Source of the DNA: Devosia sp. 67-54
GTDB lineage: Bacteria > Pseudomonadota > Alphaproteobacteria > Rhizobiales > Devosiaceae
Assembly: GCF_001899075.1 (NCBI RefSeq)
Contig: NZ_MKVA01000005.1
Coordinates: forward strand, 992,001-1,056,000
Reading direction: 5' to 3'
Length of the DNA stretch: 64,000 nt
Shown: positions 35,784 through 44,212 of the stretch, piece after piece
Layout: each line of letters starts with the position of its first letter
Numbering within the stretch: position 1 is the stretch's first letter
Notes under the pieces: model-generated
Databases searched by the model: none
Seen by the model: only the letters and a program-made list of their open reading frames with translations
What the model was told of the DNA's origin: nothing
Translations under genes and position numbers: made by a program

Positions 35784-36521
35784 TCAGCCGAAGCTTTGCA
35801 GGATCGGGAAGGTTTCGAGGAACCAATAGCTGAGGCGGGTGAACTGACCCGTCAGGAACAGCAGGCCGGTGAGCACCAGCAGCACGCCCATGACCTTCTC
35901 CACCGTGCCCAGATGTCTGCGAAAGCTGGCGAAGAAGGTGAGGAACGGCCCGATGGCAATGCCGGCGAGCAGGAACGGCACGCCCAGCCCCAGCGAATAG
36001 ATGCCGAGCAGGCCGGCGCCCTGCCAGGCCGTATCCTGTACCGCCGCGACCGACAGGATCGCCGCCAGCACCGGGCCGATACACGGTGTCCAACCGACGG
36101 CGAAGGCCAGTCCGAGCAGAAAGCCGCCCATCGGCCCGCTCGCGGCGCCGGGGCCGGAATGCCGGAACTGGCGGTCGAGAAAGCCGATACGGAAGACGCC
36201 AAGGAAATGCAGGCCCATGGCGATGATGAACAGACCGGCGACCGGGGTGATCACCGGCAGCGCCTGCCGGAACGCCTGGCCGAAGGCCGTCGCCGTCGCC
36301 CCAAAGGTGACGAACACCAGCGAGAAGCCGAGGATGAAGAACACCGAGGTGAAGACGGATTTGCGCCAGATCACCCCCGCTGTCGCGCCATCTGCCCGCA
36401 ACTGGTCGAAGCTCGAGCCGGACATATAGGTAAGATAGGGCGGCACCAGCGGCAGCACGCAGGGGCTCAGGAAGCTCAGCACCCCTGCCCCGAACACCAG
36501 CGGAAACGAAAACCCGTTCAT
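35784..36521 (-). CDS. ccdA: cytochrome c biogenesis protein CcdA
   Basis: The 245-residue protein has six membrane helices with the two active cysteines in [15 protein letters not shown] and [13 protein letters not shown]. CcdA passes electrons from cytoplasmic thioredoxin to periplasmic thiol proteins for cytochrome c assembly. The N-terminal extension in the longer frame is not used. It is divergent from rpe across 154 bases. Confidence 0.95.
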   Translation of the reverse strand: MNGFSFPLVFGAGVLSFLSPCVLPLVPPYLTYMSGSSFDQLRADGATAGVIWRKSVFTSVFFILGFSLVFVTFGATATAFGQAFRQALPVITPVAGLFIIAMGLHFLGVFRIGFLDRQFRHSGPGAASGPMGGFLLGLAFAVGWTPCIGPVLAAILSVAAVQDTAWQGAGLLGIYSLGLGVPFLLAGIAIGPFLTFFASFRRHLGTVEKVMGVLLVLTGLLFLTGQFTRLSYWFLETFPILQSFG

Positions 36522-36675
36522 GCCGGGCTTGTGGCAGGGGGTTGTCGGCAAGGCAACTGCCTCAACGTCGCGTGATGGCATCGGGGCGAGACGCGCCTCT
36601 TGCTCACCACACCAACCGCGGCTAAGTCGCATCTACCCGCTTTCGGATATCTACCCAACATCGGATACAAAGCGC

Positions 36676-37353
36676 ATGACCCTACCGATCCGTATCGCGC
36701 CATCGATCCTCAGCGCCGATTTCGCGCGTCTGGGCGAGGAAATCCGGGCCATCGCGGCAGCGGGCGCAGACTATATCCATGTCGACGTGATGGATGGCCA
36801 TTTCGTGCCCAACATCACGCTGGGCCCGATCCTCGTGCAATGGATACGCCCGATCACGACCAAGGTGCTGGATTGCCATCTGATGATCGCGCCGGCCGAT
36901 CCCTATATTCCAGCGTTCGCCAAGGCGGGGGCCGACATCATCACCTTGCACGCCGAGGCCGGTCCGCATCTGCACCGCTCGCTGCAAGCGATCCGGGCCG
37001 AGGGCAAGAAGGCGGGCGTTGCGATCAATCCGGCGACGCCGGTGTCGGCGCTCGAGCACGTTGTCGACAGCGTCGACCTGATCCTGGTGATGAGCGTCAA
37101 CCCCGGCTTCGGCGGGCAGAGCTTCATCCCCGAGGCGGTGACCAAGCTGAAACAGGCCAAGGCGCTGATCGGTGGACGGCCGATCGACCTCGAAGTCGAT
37201 GGCGGCATCAATCCGGAAACCGCCGGGCCCGTGGCGCGCGCGGGCGCCAATGTGCTGGTGGCCGGCAATGCGGTGTTCGCCGGCAACGACCCCAAGACCT
37301 ACGCTCCGCGCATCAAGGCGATCCGCGATGCCGCCTCGACGCTCGATGTCTAG
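36676..37353 (+). CDS. rpe: ribulose-phosphate 3-epimerase
   Basis: The 225-residue TIM-barrel enzyme interconverts ribulose 5-phosphate and xylulose 5-phosphate. Signatures are [17 protein letters not shown] (catalytic Asp and metal His), HAEAGPHL and [17 protein letters not shown], ending with [11 protein letters not shown] (second Asp). The 3' end overlaps the FosX-like gene by 8 bases. Confidence 0.97.
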   Translation: MTLPIRIAPSILSADFARLGEEIRAIAAAGADYIHVDVMDGHFVPNITLGPILVQWIRPITTKVLDCHLMIAPADPYIPAFAKAGADIITLHAEAGPHLHRSLQAIRAEGKKAGVAINPATPVSALEHVVDSVDLILVMSVNPGFGGQSFIPEAVTKLKQAKALIGGRPIDLEVDGGINPETAGPVARAGANVLVAGNAVFAGNDPKTYAPRIKAIRDAASTLDV

Positions 37354-37783
37354 CCCTGTGCCCTCGGGTCTCAGCCACATGACCTTCGTCGTGGCCGACC
37401 TCGATGCGATGGAGGCGATCCTCGTCGGCGTATTGGGCGCACGGAAAGTCTACGATAGCGGCCCCAAGCAGTTCTCGCTGTCGGAGGAGCGCTTCTTCGA
37501 AATCGGCGAAGAGCCGCTGTGGGTCGCCACGATGCAGGGCGAGGCCCTTCCGGCTCGCAGTTACAATCACGTGGCCTTCAAGATCGACGATAGCGATTTC
37601 GAGATCTATCGCGCGCGCATCGCGTCCCTAGGGCTGGATTTGCGTGAGAGCCGCCCGCGAATCGCCGGCGAAGGCCGCTCGCTCTATTTCCACGACCACG
37701 ACAATCATCTGTTCGAGCTGCACACCGGCACACTAGCCGAACGGCTGGCGGCCTATGCTGCCGCGGCACCATCGAGGACTTAA
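37346..37783 (+). CDS. fosX: FosX-like fosfomycin epoxide hydrolase (VOC fold)
   Basis: The 145-residue VOC protein has metal ligands H11 (LSHMTFVV), H75 (YNHVAFKID) and E124 (LFELHTGT). The segment [10 protein letters not shown] carries a glutamate (E49) that aligns with the catalytic base of FosX, and [19 protein letters not shown] is FosX-like. FosX uses Mn2+ and water to open fosfomycin. Resistance is inferred, since related VOC genes occur without a phenotype. It starts inside rpe and is followed by purB after two bases, so it rides in a housekeeping operon. Confidence 0.85.
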   Translation: MSSPVPSGLSHMTFVVADLDAMEAILVGVLGARKVYDSGPKQFSLSEERFFEIGEEPLWVATMQGEALPARSYNHVAFKIDDSDFEIYRARIASLGLDLRESRPRIAGEGRSLYFHDHDNHLFELHTGTLAERLAAYAAAAPSRT

Positions 37784-37785
37784 CC

Positions 37786-39108
37786 ATGATCCCGCGCTAC
37801 TCCCGTCCCGAGATGGTGGCCATCTGGTCGCCCGAGACGAAATTCCGCATCTGGTTCGAGATCGAGGCGCACGCCACGACGCAGCTTGCCAATCTCGGCG
37901 TGGTGCCGAAAGAGGCGGCCGAAACCATCTGGGACAAGGGCAGCAAGGCCACCTTCGACGTCGCCCGCATCGACGAGATCGAGGCGACCACCAAGCACGA
38001 CGTCATCGCCTTCCTCACCCATCTCAGCGAAATCGTCGGCCCCGAGGCGCGCTTCGTGCACCAGGGCATGACCAGTTCCGACGTGCTCGACACGACGCTC
38101 GCGGTGCAATTGGCGCGCGCCAGCGACATCCTGCTCGCCGACATCGACACGCTGCTTGCGGCGCTGAAGCGCCGCGCCAAGGAGCACAAATATTCGATCA
38201 CGATCGGGCGCTCGCATGGCATCCATGCCGAGCCGACGACCTTCGGCATCAAGCTCGCCCAGGCCTATGCGGAGTTCGCCCGCGCCCGCGAGCGCCTGGT
38301 CAACGCCCGCCGCGAGATCGCCACCTGTGCCATCTCCGGCGCCATCGGCACCTTCGCCAATATCGACCCGTCGGTCGAAGCCTATGTCGCCGACAAGCTC
38401 GGGCTGGTGCCCGAGACCGTGTCGACGCAGGTCATCCCGCGGGACAGGCATGCGATGTTTTTTGCAACGCTGGGGGTGATTGCGTCCTCGGCGGAGCGGC
38501 TGGCGACTGAGATTCGGCATTTGCAGCGGACGGAAGTGCTTGAGGCGGAAGAGTTCTTTTCGCCGGGGCAGAAGGGCTCGTCGGCGATGCCGCACAAGCG
38601 CAACCCGGTGTTAAGCGAGAACGTGACGGGCCTTTCTCGACTTGTTCGCGGCATGGTCACGCCGGCGCTCGAGGATGTGGCGCTCTGGCACGAGCGCGAC
38701 ATCTCGCACTCGTCGGTCGAGCGCATGATCGGGCCGGACGCCACGGTGACGCTGGACTTCGCCCTGGCGCGGCTGACCGGGCTGATCGACAAGCTGCTGG
38801 TCTATCCCGACGCCATGAAGCGCAACCTCGATTTGCTGGGCGGGCTGCACAACTCGCAACGCGTACTGCTGGCGCTGACGCAGGCCGGAATGAGCCGCGA
38901 GGCCGCCTATGCCGCGGTGCAGCGCAACGCCATGAAGGTGTGGGAGATGCGCGGCGACCGCGCCGGGAAATTCGCGAGTCTTTTGAAGGCGGACCCCGAG
39001 GTTTCTCAGAATCTGAGTCCGGCCGAGATCGACGCCATGTTCGACGATTTCTATCACCTCAAGCACGTCGATGCGATCTTCGAGCGGGTGTTCGGGCCGG
39101 ATCTCTGA
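37786..39108 (+). CDS. purB: adenylosuccinate lyase
   Basis: The 440-residue enzyme performs two steps of purine synthesis: SAICAR to AICAR and adenylosuccinate to AMP. The signature GSSAMPHKRNPVLSENVTG is intact, with FVHQGMTSSDVLDT and GRSHGIHAEPTTFG carrying the active-site residues. The homotetramer fold (helical) is complete. It is downstream of fosX and upstream of the small hydrolase. Confidence 0.98.
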   Translation: MIPRYSRPEMVAIWSPETKFRIWFEIEAHATTQLANLGVVPKEAAETIWDKGSKATFDVARIDEIEATTKHDVIAFLTHLSEIVGPEARFVHQGMTSSDVLDTTLAVQLARASDILLADIDTLLAALKRRAKEHKYSITIGRSHGIHAEPTTFGIKLAQAYAEFARARERLVNARREIATCAISGAIGTFANIDPSVEAYVADKLGLVPETVSTQVIPRDRHAMFFATLGVIASSAERLATEIRHLQRTEVLEAEEFFSPGQKGSSAMPHKRNPVLSENVTGLSRLVRGMVTPALEDVALWHERDISHSSVERMIGPDATVTLDFALARLTGLIDKLLVYPDAMKRNLDLLGGLHNSQRVLLALTQAGMSREAAYAAVQRNAMKVWEMRGDRAGKFASLLKADPEVSQNLSPAEIDAMFDDFYHLKHVDAIFERVFGPDL

Positions 39109-39111
39109 CCG

Positions 39112-39663
39112 GTGAAGATCGCGGAAGCCGACATCCTGATCGCGCCGGGGCTGGGCAATTCGCCGCCCGAGCACTGGCAGCGCCGCTGGGCGCGGCGCAT
39201 GGCCAATGCGCATGTCATCGAGCAGGACGATTGGCAGACGCCGGCGCCGGCCGACTGGATCGGCCGCATCCATCAGGAGATCATGCTGGCGACCCGGCCG
39301 GTGGTGCTGGTCGGCCATTCCCTGTCGGTCGCCGCGATCGTGCTGACGGCGCAGCGCCTCGCCGACACCAAGGTGCGCGGCGCATTCCTGGTGTCGCCGC
39401 CGGATTTCGACGGCCCTGACCTCCCGCCCGAAGCCAGGCCGTTCAAGCCGCCGACCGATCCGCTGCCCTTTCCCTCGATGGTCATCGCCTCGACCACCGA
39501 CCCGCTGGTGACGGTCGAGCGCGCGCAGGGCTTTGCCGCCGACTGGGGCAGCGCCTTAAAGCTCGCGGGCGACGCCGGCCACATCAACGCCGCCTCCGGC
39601 CACGGCCCATGGCCGGAAGGGCTGCTGATGTTCGCGGAACTGATGCAGCGGCTGAAGGCCTAA
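39112..39663 (+). CDS. RBBP9/YdeN-family serine hydrolase
   Basis: The 183-residue protein has LIAPGLGNSPPEHWQRRWAR, the nucleophile VGHSLSVAA, STTDPLVTVERAQGFA (Asp) and DAGHINAASGHGPWPEG (His), the features of the small RBBP9-like hydrolases. GTG is the start, three bases after the purB stop. Its substrate is unknown. It closes the rpe-fosX-purB run. Confidence 0.9.
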   Translation: MKIAEADILIAPGLGNSPPEHWQRRWARRMANAHVIEQDDWQTPAPADWIGRIHQEIMLATRPVVLVGHSLSVAAIVLTAQRLADTKVRGAFLVSPPDFDGPDLPPEARPFKPPTDPLPFPSMVIASTTDPLVTVERAQGFAADWGSALKLAGDAGHINAASGHGPWPEGLLMFAELMQRLKA

Positions 39664-39739
39664 CCCGTCGCAGAACGGTGTCGTCGCGCAGGAGTGCGAG
39701 GATTGCGGCCTCGGCCTGCGCTCCTTCGGCGCGAACGCG

Positions 39740-40213
39740 TTAGCGGCGGTGGGCGATGAACGAGATCTTCTTGTGCCCCGTTCCCTTGGCCGGCGTATAC
39801 TCACAGACCAGATTGTCGAGCAGCGGGCGCTTTTCCTTGAGCAGCCCGGCGATAAAGCCGAGAACCAGGCTCGGCCGGCACGTCATGGTGTCAGCCGTCC
39901 AGGCCATGCCCTTGTTGCACGAGGTGCGGCTCAGCCTGACGTCGACGAACACGCCGGCGACGTTCCAGTTCAACCGCCCATCGCAGCGCAGCCCGCCACC
40001 CCGCACCGAATAGGTGCCGCGATGCTTCAGGCAAAAGCTGAAGCTGTACTTGTCATAGATATTGCCGACGGCGGCATAGCAGTTGGAGACGATGACGCCG
40101 CCCGGGACATCCGGCACCGCGACCCGGACGTCGCGCTCGACGGCCGAAGCGGCACTGGTGAAGATGAACAGGCAGGCTGCGAGCACCGCAAGCATATTGG
40201 CAAGCTGACGCAT
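39740..40213 (-). CDS. secreted cysteine-rich protein, unknown
   Basis: The 157-residue product has a signal peptide (MRQLANMLAVLAACLFIFTS, cut near ASA) and about six cysteines in the mature part (SNCYAAVG, SFCLKHRG, LRCDGRLN, TSCNKGM, MTCRPS, LVCEYTP), likely three disulfides. A GGGAG site supports the ATG at 40213. The CYAAVGNIYDKYSFSFCLKH and ISFIAHRR regions are not known motifs. No family is recognised. Confidence 0.75.
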   Translation of the reverse strand: MRQLANMLAVLAACLFIFTSAASAVERDVRVAVPDVPGGVIVSNCYAAVGNIYDKYSFSFCLKHRGTYSVRGGGLRCDGRLNWNVAGVFVDVRLSRTSCNKGMAWTADTMTCRPSLVLGFIAGLLKEKRPLLDNLVCEYTPAKGTGHKKISFIAHRR

Positions 40214-40275
40214 GATCATACTCCCGCAAGCAAATGCCGGCAGGTTATGCCCGCGAGGCTCGTCGCGGCAAGGCC

Positions 40276-40599
40276 TCAGCCTTCGGCCAGCACCTGCTCG
40301 CGGGCGGTGATGGTCAGTTCGGCCATCTTCTTTCGAATCATGTCGTCGGACACCGAGGCGCCCTTGGCCTTGAGGTCGGCGGAAATCTTGCGGAACACGT
40401 CTTCCTCACCGGCTTCCTCGAAGTCGGCGGCAACCACCTCGGCGGCGTAGTCCCTGGCGTGCTGGTCGGACAATCCCATGTGCTCGGCCGCCCACAGGCC
40501 CAACAGCTTGTTGCGGCGGGCCTCGGCCTTGAACCGCAGCTCGTCGTCGCGCGCGAACTTGGCTTCCTGGGCTTTTTCGCGGTCGTCAAACTGGGCCAT
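40276..40599 (-). CDS. DUF1476 protein, zeta inhibitor subunit of F1FO-ATPase
   Basis: The 107-residue helical protein matches the alphaproteobacterial zeta subunit: FDDREKAQEAKFARDDELRF and NKLLGLWAAEHMGLS. In related bacteria its N-terminus blocks rotation of F1 in the hydrolysis direction. The gene is typically near purC in Rhizobiales, as here. The ATG at 40599 starts MAQFDDRE. Confidence 0.93.
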   Translation of the reverse strand: MAQFDDREKAQEAKFARDDELRFKAEARRNKLLGLWAAEHMGLSDQHARDYAAEVVAADFEEAGEEDVFRKISADLKAKGASVSDDMIRKKMAELTITAREQVLAEG

Positions 40600-40767
40600 C
40601 TCGGTCTCGCCTCGTGCTCTCAAACGCGGCGCCGCGCGCCGCCTCCGTAGAGGAGATAGTCGGTGCGATGGCTTTAATCAACGGCCCGTGAAGCATGCCA
40701 CATGGAGCGAGGAATCCGGGGCAAGCCGTTCTGCGGCTTCAGCTATTTCCGGGCAGCCCGGCCACGC

Positions 40768-40789
40768 CCCGAAAGAGCTTGCTTTCGGG
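40768..40789 (+). promoter_or_regulatory. hairpin in the purC leader
   Basis: CCCGAAAG and CTTTCGGG pair over 8 bases with a 6-base loop about 62 bases upstream of purC. It has no U-tract and could be an attenuator, mRNA-stability element or protein site. Confidence 0.3.
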
Positions 40790-40850
40790 AGGGGTTCTGG
40801 CGCATGAACGGCCCAACCTCCCCCACCCGATCGCTGTCAGGATTTTGCCA

Positions 40851-41615
40851 ATGAACCGTCGGCGGAAGATTTACGAGGGCAAGGCGAAGGACCTCTACGA
40901 GGGTCCGGAGCCGGGCACTCTGGTTCAGTACTTCAAGGACGACGCCACCGCCGGCAACGGCGCCAAGCACGATATCATCGACGGCAAGGGCGTCCTCAAC
41001 AACCGCATCTCCGAATACATCTTCACCAAGCTCAATACGCTGGGCATCCCCACGCATTTCATCCGCCGCATCAACATGCGCGAGCAACTGATCAAGGAAG
41101 TCGAGATCATTCCGCTCGAGGTGGTGGTGCGCAACGTCGCGGCCGGCTCGCTGGTCAAGCGCCTCGGGCTCGAGGCCGGCACGCAGCTGCCGCGCTCGAT
41201 CATCGAATTCTACTACAAGGACGATGCCCTCAACGACCCGATGGTGAGCGAAGAGCACATCACCGCGTTCGGCTGGGCCACCCCGCCCGAGCTGGACGAC
41301 ATCATGAGCCTGGCGGTGCGCGTCAACGACTTCCTCACCGGCCTGTTTATGGGCGTCGGCATCCAGCTCGTCGACTTCAAGATCGAGTGCGGGCGGCTCT
41401 ACGAGGGGGACACGATGCGGATCGTGCTGGCCGACGAGATCAGCCCGGACAATTGCCGGCTGTGGGACATCAAGACCCGCAACAAGCTCGACAAGGACCG
41501 CTTCCGCGAGGATCTGGGCGGGCTGGTCGACGCCTATCGCGAAGTGGCGCAGCGGCTCGGCATTCTTGTGGAAACCGACAACGCGCTGACGACCGGGCCG
41601 CGCCTGGTCCAGTAA
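40851..41615 (+). CDS. purC: SAICAR synthetase
   Basis: The 254-residue enzyme condenses aspartate with CAIR in purine synthesis. It has the ATP-grasp-like [32 protein letters not shown] and [20 protein letters not shown] motifs. AGGA precedes the ATG by eight bases. purS begins nine bases after its stop. Confidence 0.98.
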   Translation: MNRRRKIYEGKAKDLYEGPEPGTLVQYFKDDATAGNGAKHDIIDGKGVLNNRISEYIFTKLNTLGIPTHFIRRINMREQLIKEVEIIPLEVVVRNVAAGSLVKRLGLEAGTQLPRSIIEFYYKDDALNDPMVSEEHITAFGWATPPELDDIMSLAVRVNDFLTGLFMGVGIQLVDFKIECGRLYEGDTMRIVLADEISPDNCRLWDIKTRNKLDKDRFREDLGGLVDAYREVAQRLGILVETDNALTTGPRLVQ

Positions 41616-41624
41616 GAAGCGCGC

Positions 41625-41864
41625 ATGAGAGCCCGCGTCACCGTCACCCTCAAAGCCGGCGTGCTTGACCCGCAGGGCCAGGCCATCACCGGTTCGCTCA
41701 AGAGCCTCGGCTTTTCCGGGGTTTCCGCCGTGCGGCAGGGCAAGGTGTTCGACCTCGAGCTGGGCGAGACCGACCCAGCGGAGGCGCGGCTCAGCCTCGC
41801 CGCGATGTGCGAGAAGCTGCTCGCCAACACGGTGATCGAGAACTACGCGATCGAGATCGTCTGA
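41625..41864 (+). CDS. purS: FGAM synthetase subunit PurS
   Basis: The 79-residue subunit bridges PurQ and PurL in the FGAM synthetase complex. It has the PurS signature VTLKAGVLDPQGQAITGSLK, LGFSGVSAVRQGK and CEKLLANTVIENYAIEIV. The stop is followed within six bases by a strong terminator stem, separating it from purQ. Confidence 0.97.
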   Translation: MRARVTVTLKAGVLDPQGQAITGSLKSLGFSGVSAVRQGKVFDLELGETDPAEARLSLAAMCEKLLANTVIENYAIEIV

Positions 41865-41869
41865 ACCGC

Positions 41870-41923
41870 AAAGCCCCGCCCGCCCTCCCGTCGTTGCGTA
41901 CGCGGGAAGGCGGGCGGGGCTTT
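41870..41923. terminator. strong bidirectional terminator after purS
   Basis: AAAGCCCCGCCCGCC and GGCGGGCGGGGCTTT pair over 15 bases, with a further TCCCG/CGGGA pairing inside. It lies between the purS stop and the convergent YCII stop and ends in short T-runs on both strands. It therefore marks the end of the purC-purS transcript. Confidence 0.8.
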
Positions 41924-41941
41924 CGGACCGTCTGCTGCCCG

Positions 41942-42331
41942 CTACAATTTCACCTGCGGGCGGCCTTCTCCGGTCTCGCTGTGCGTCTGCTCCAGGGTGG
42001 GGCGGATTTCGACGCTGGCGTATTTCATCAGGGCACTGTCCCTGGTCAGGGCGATGGCCTCGTCCATGTCCCGGGCCTCGATCAGGGTGAAGCCGCCGAG
42101 CCATTCCTTGGTTTCGAGGAACGGGCCGTCGGTGCGGCTGATGCCGCGCCGGCCGCCACGGATGGTGACCGCGGTTTCCGGGCCCTGCAGCGGCTGGCCG
42201 AGGATCAGATGGCCGGAGCGGCGCATATCGATGTCCTCGACAATGGTGTCGTCGGTGAGCTTGGTCAGCTCGGCCTCGGAGACGCCATCGAAGGCGCCGG
42301 GCTCGAAATAGACGAGGCACATAAATTTCAT
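41942..42331 (-). CDS. YCII-related (YciI) domain protein
   Basis: The 129-residue protein starts MKFMCLVYFEPGAF, then contains ISRTDGPFLETKEWLGGFTL (DGPF) and IEARDMDEAIALTRDSA, typical of the YCII domain. It is the second YCII gene in the window (see 1-415). GGAG precedes the ATG by seven bases. No ECF sigma factor is nearby. Confidence 0.9.
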   Translation of the reverse strand: MKFMCLVYFEPGAFDGVSEAELTKLTDDTIVEDIDMRRSGHLILGQPLQGPETAVTIRGGRRGISRTDGPFLETKEWLGGFTLIEARDMDEAIALTRDSALMKYASVEIRPTLEQTHSETGEGRPQVKL

Positions 42332-42539
42332 CTGGAGTCTCCATGCTTGTGTCGCAGGTAATCGCGCGACGAAGGGCGAAATCGACAATACTCTGTCAGG
42401 GCGTCTCGCAGGCTCTGTCATGGCGGCAGGTGCGGCGTTCGAGTCACACCGCGAGGCAATCGCGCCTGCGACGCCAAAGTGCCCTGTTTCGGGCCGGCGA
42501 ATCCGCTAGAGCGATGCCGTTCGTCCGGTTGCCCCTGCC

Positions 42540-42623
42540 ATGCTCAAGACCTTCTCGCTGTCGCTGCTGTTCATGCTTGCCCTCGGGCTCATGATCGCGG
42601 CCTATTCCAGCATCCCAACCTGA
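42540..42623 (+). CDS. 27-residue membrane microprotein, first copy
   Basis: The ATG-TGA frame reads MLKTFSLSLLFMLALGLM then IAAYSSIPT: a positively charged start, one hydrophobic helix and a short polar tail. A paralog lies at 44011-44100, 20 of 27 aligned residues identical. The DNA differs by eight synonymous and seven conservative changes, the pattern expected of a coding sequence under selection. It ends 18 bases before the glycosyltransferase. No clear ribosome-binding site precedes the ATG. Function unknown. Confidence 0.7.
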   Translation: MLKTFSLSLLFMLALGLMIAAYSSIPT

Positions 42624-42641
42624 TCCAGCGGCGGGGCCGAA

Positions 42642-43901
42642 TTGGCTCGTATCGTCTTCCTCAGCGTGCCGGCCTACGGACACCTCAATCCGGTGCTGCC
42701 GATCGTGCGCGAGCTGGTGCGCCGCGGCCATGAGGTCACGGTGTTCGACGAGCCGCCCTTCGCCCCGGTAATCGCGGCGACGGGGGCGAAATTCGTCGCC
42801 TACCCGCCGGTGATGAGCATGGAGGACATGGCCGCCGTGCTGATGAGCGGCGACCTGATGGCGACGTTCGAGCTGTTCGTGCGCTCGACCCCGGCGCTGC
42901 ACGAATTCTGCTACCGCACGCTGAAGCGCGACAAGCCCGACATCATCGTCGCCGACGGCATTGCGCTGTGGGGCGAAATGGTGGGGCGGGCGCTGCGGGT
43001 GCCGCATGTGATCACCAGCCCGTTCTTTGCCTACGAGATCGGGCGCAACCAGGCGCCGGGCGAGTTCCCGGCCAGCCTCAAGAGCTTCCTCAGACATCTG
43101 GGGCCGCTGGTCTGGGGCTGGATCGCGGTGGCGCTCAAGGGGGTGTGGCTGCTGCCGCTGCACTGGCCGATCCAGCCGGTGCGCGGCGACCTGACGCTGA
43201 TGCTGACCAGCCGCGAGGTGCACCCGCCCTCGCCCATCTTCGACAAGAAGGGCTGGGCCTTCGTCGGCGCCATGATCGACCCGGCGACGCGGCTCGACAG
43301 CTTCGATTTCTCGCGGCTCGACGGGCGGCCGGTGATCTATGTGTCGCTGGGGACGCTGATCTTCGGCAAGACCGATTTCTACGAGCGCTGCATGCAGGCG
43401 CTGGCCGACTTCTCCGGCCAGGTGCTGCTGTCGGCCGGGCGCGGCTCCGACCTCGGCCGCTTCGCCAAGGCGCCCGGGAACTTCATCGTCGCCGAGACCT
43501 TCCCGCAGCTCGAGGTGCTGCAGCGTACCGACCTGTTCATCACCCCGGCCGGGCTCAACAGCCTGCACGAGGCGCTGTGGTTCGGCGTGCCGATGGTGGC
43601 GGTGCCGCAGCATTTCGAGCAACTGCACAATGCCGAGGCGATGAGCACGCGGGGCGCCGGCATCACGCTGCCGGACGAGGCGCATGGCGGCACGGTCAGC
43701 CCGGCCGAGCTACGGCGGGCGGTCGATACGGTGTTCGCCGACCTCGCGGGCTACCGCAGCAAGGCGCTGGCGCTGGGCGAGAGCCTCAAAGCGGCCGGCG
43801 GGTTCGCGGCCGCCGCCGATCTCATCGAGCGCACCGGCGCGCGGCGTTCAGGTCACGTTCAGCCGGACGCCGTCACAAGCGCGTCGGCGGCGGTGCGGTA
43901 G
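42642..43901 (+). CDS. UDP-glycosyltransferase of the MGT/YjiC type (GT1)
   Basis: The 419-residue protein has VFLSVPAYGHLNPVLPIVRE at the N-terminus, VIYVSLGTLIFGKTDFYERC and the C-terminal donor-binding QLEVLQRTDLFITPAGLNSL followed by HEALWFGVPMVAVPQHFEQ (D/E-Q pair). Such enzymes transfer sugar from UDP-sugars to small hydrophobic acceptors or lipids. The start is TTG at 42642. A membrane-associated loop (VWGWIAVALKGVWLLPLHWP) is unusual and suggests contact with lipid. It sits between two microprotein genes. Confidence 0.88.
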   Translation: MARIVFLSVPAYGHLNPVLPIVRELVRRGHEVTVFDEPPFAPVIAATGAKFVAYPPVMSMEDMAAVLMSGDLMATFELFVRSTPALHEFCYRTLKRDKPDIIVADGIALWGEMVGRALRVPHVITSPFFAYEIGRNQAPGEFPASLKSFLRHLGPLVWGWIAVALKGVWLLPLHWPIQPVRGDLTLMLTSREVHPPSPIFDKKGWAFVGAMIDPATRLDSFDFSRLDGRPVIYVSLGTLIFGKTDFYERCMQALADFSGQVLLSAGRGSDLGRFAKAPGNFIVAETFPQLEVLQRTDLFITPAGLNSLHEALWFGVPMVAVPQHFEQLHNAEAMSTRGAGITLPDEAHGGTVSPAELRRAVDTVFADLAGYRSKALALGESLKAAGGFAAAADLIERTGARRSGHVQPDAVTSASAAVR

Positions 43902-44010
43902 TCGTTACCGGCCGCTTAACCAAACCGATTCAACACGGCTTAACCGGCCGACCCTATAACCGAGACATGCGCTGCGTAGCGCGCGCGACCACCAGTAAAG
44001 CCCGCCCCAA

Positions 44011-44100
44011 ATGCTCAAGACCTTCTCGCTGTCCGTGCTGTTCTTCCTGACCCTGGGCGTGATGTTCGCCGCCTATGCGTCGGTGCCGACGGGCTTCTGA
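44011..44100 (+). CDS. 29-residue membrane microprotein, second copy
   Basis: The frame reads MLKTFSLSVLFFLTLGVM then FAAYASVPTGF, paralogous to the peptide at 42540. Its first 23 DNA bases are identical to the other copy, but the later codons diverge synonymously. A single membrane helix is predicted. It lies between the glycosyltransferase and the acyltransferase genes, 112 bases upstream of the latter. Function unknown. Confidence 0.7.
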   Translation: MLKTFSLSVLFFLTLGVMFAAYASVPTGF

Positions 44101-44135
44101 TTTCCTGACAATTTTCGGCATTAAGCACGCCGGGT

Positions 44136-44151
44136 AACCGTCGCGACGGTT
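44136..44151. promoter_or_regulatory. 16-base perfect palindrome
   Basis: AACCGTCGCGACGGTT is a perfect palindrome 61 bases before the acyltransferase start. A weaker hairpin CGGGCG/CGCCCG (44156-44173) follows. It looks like a dimeric repressor or activator site. The protein is unknown. Confidence 0.4.
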
Positions 44152-44212
44152 GTCACGGGCGTTAACGCGCCCGCTGCTCTATGTCGGAAGCTCCAACCTG
44201 GAGTTTTGCGGC

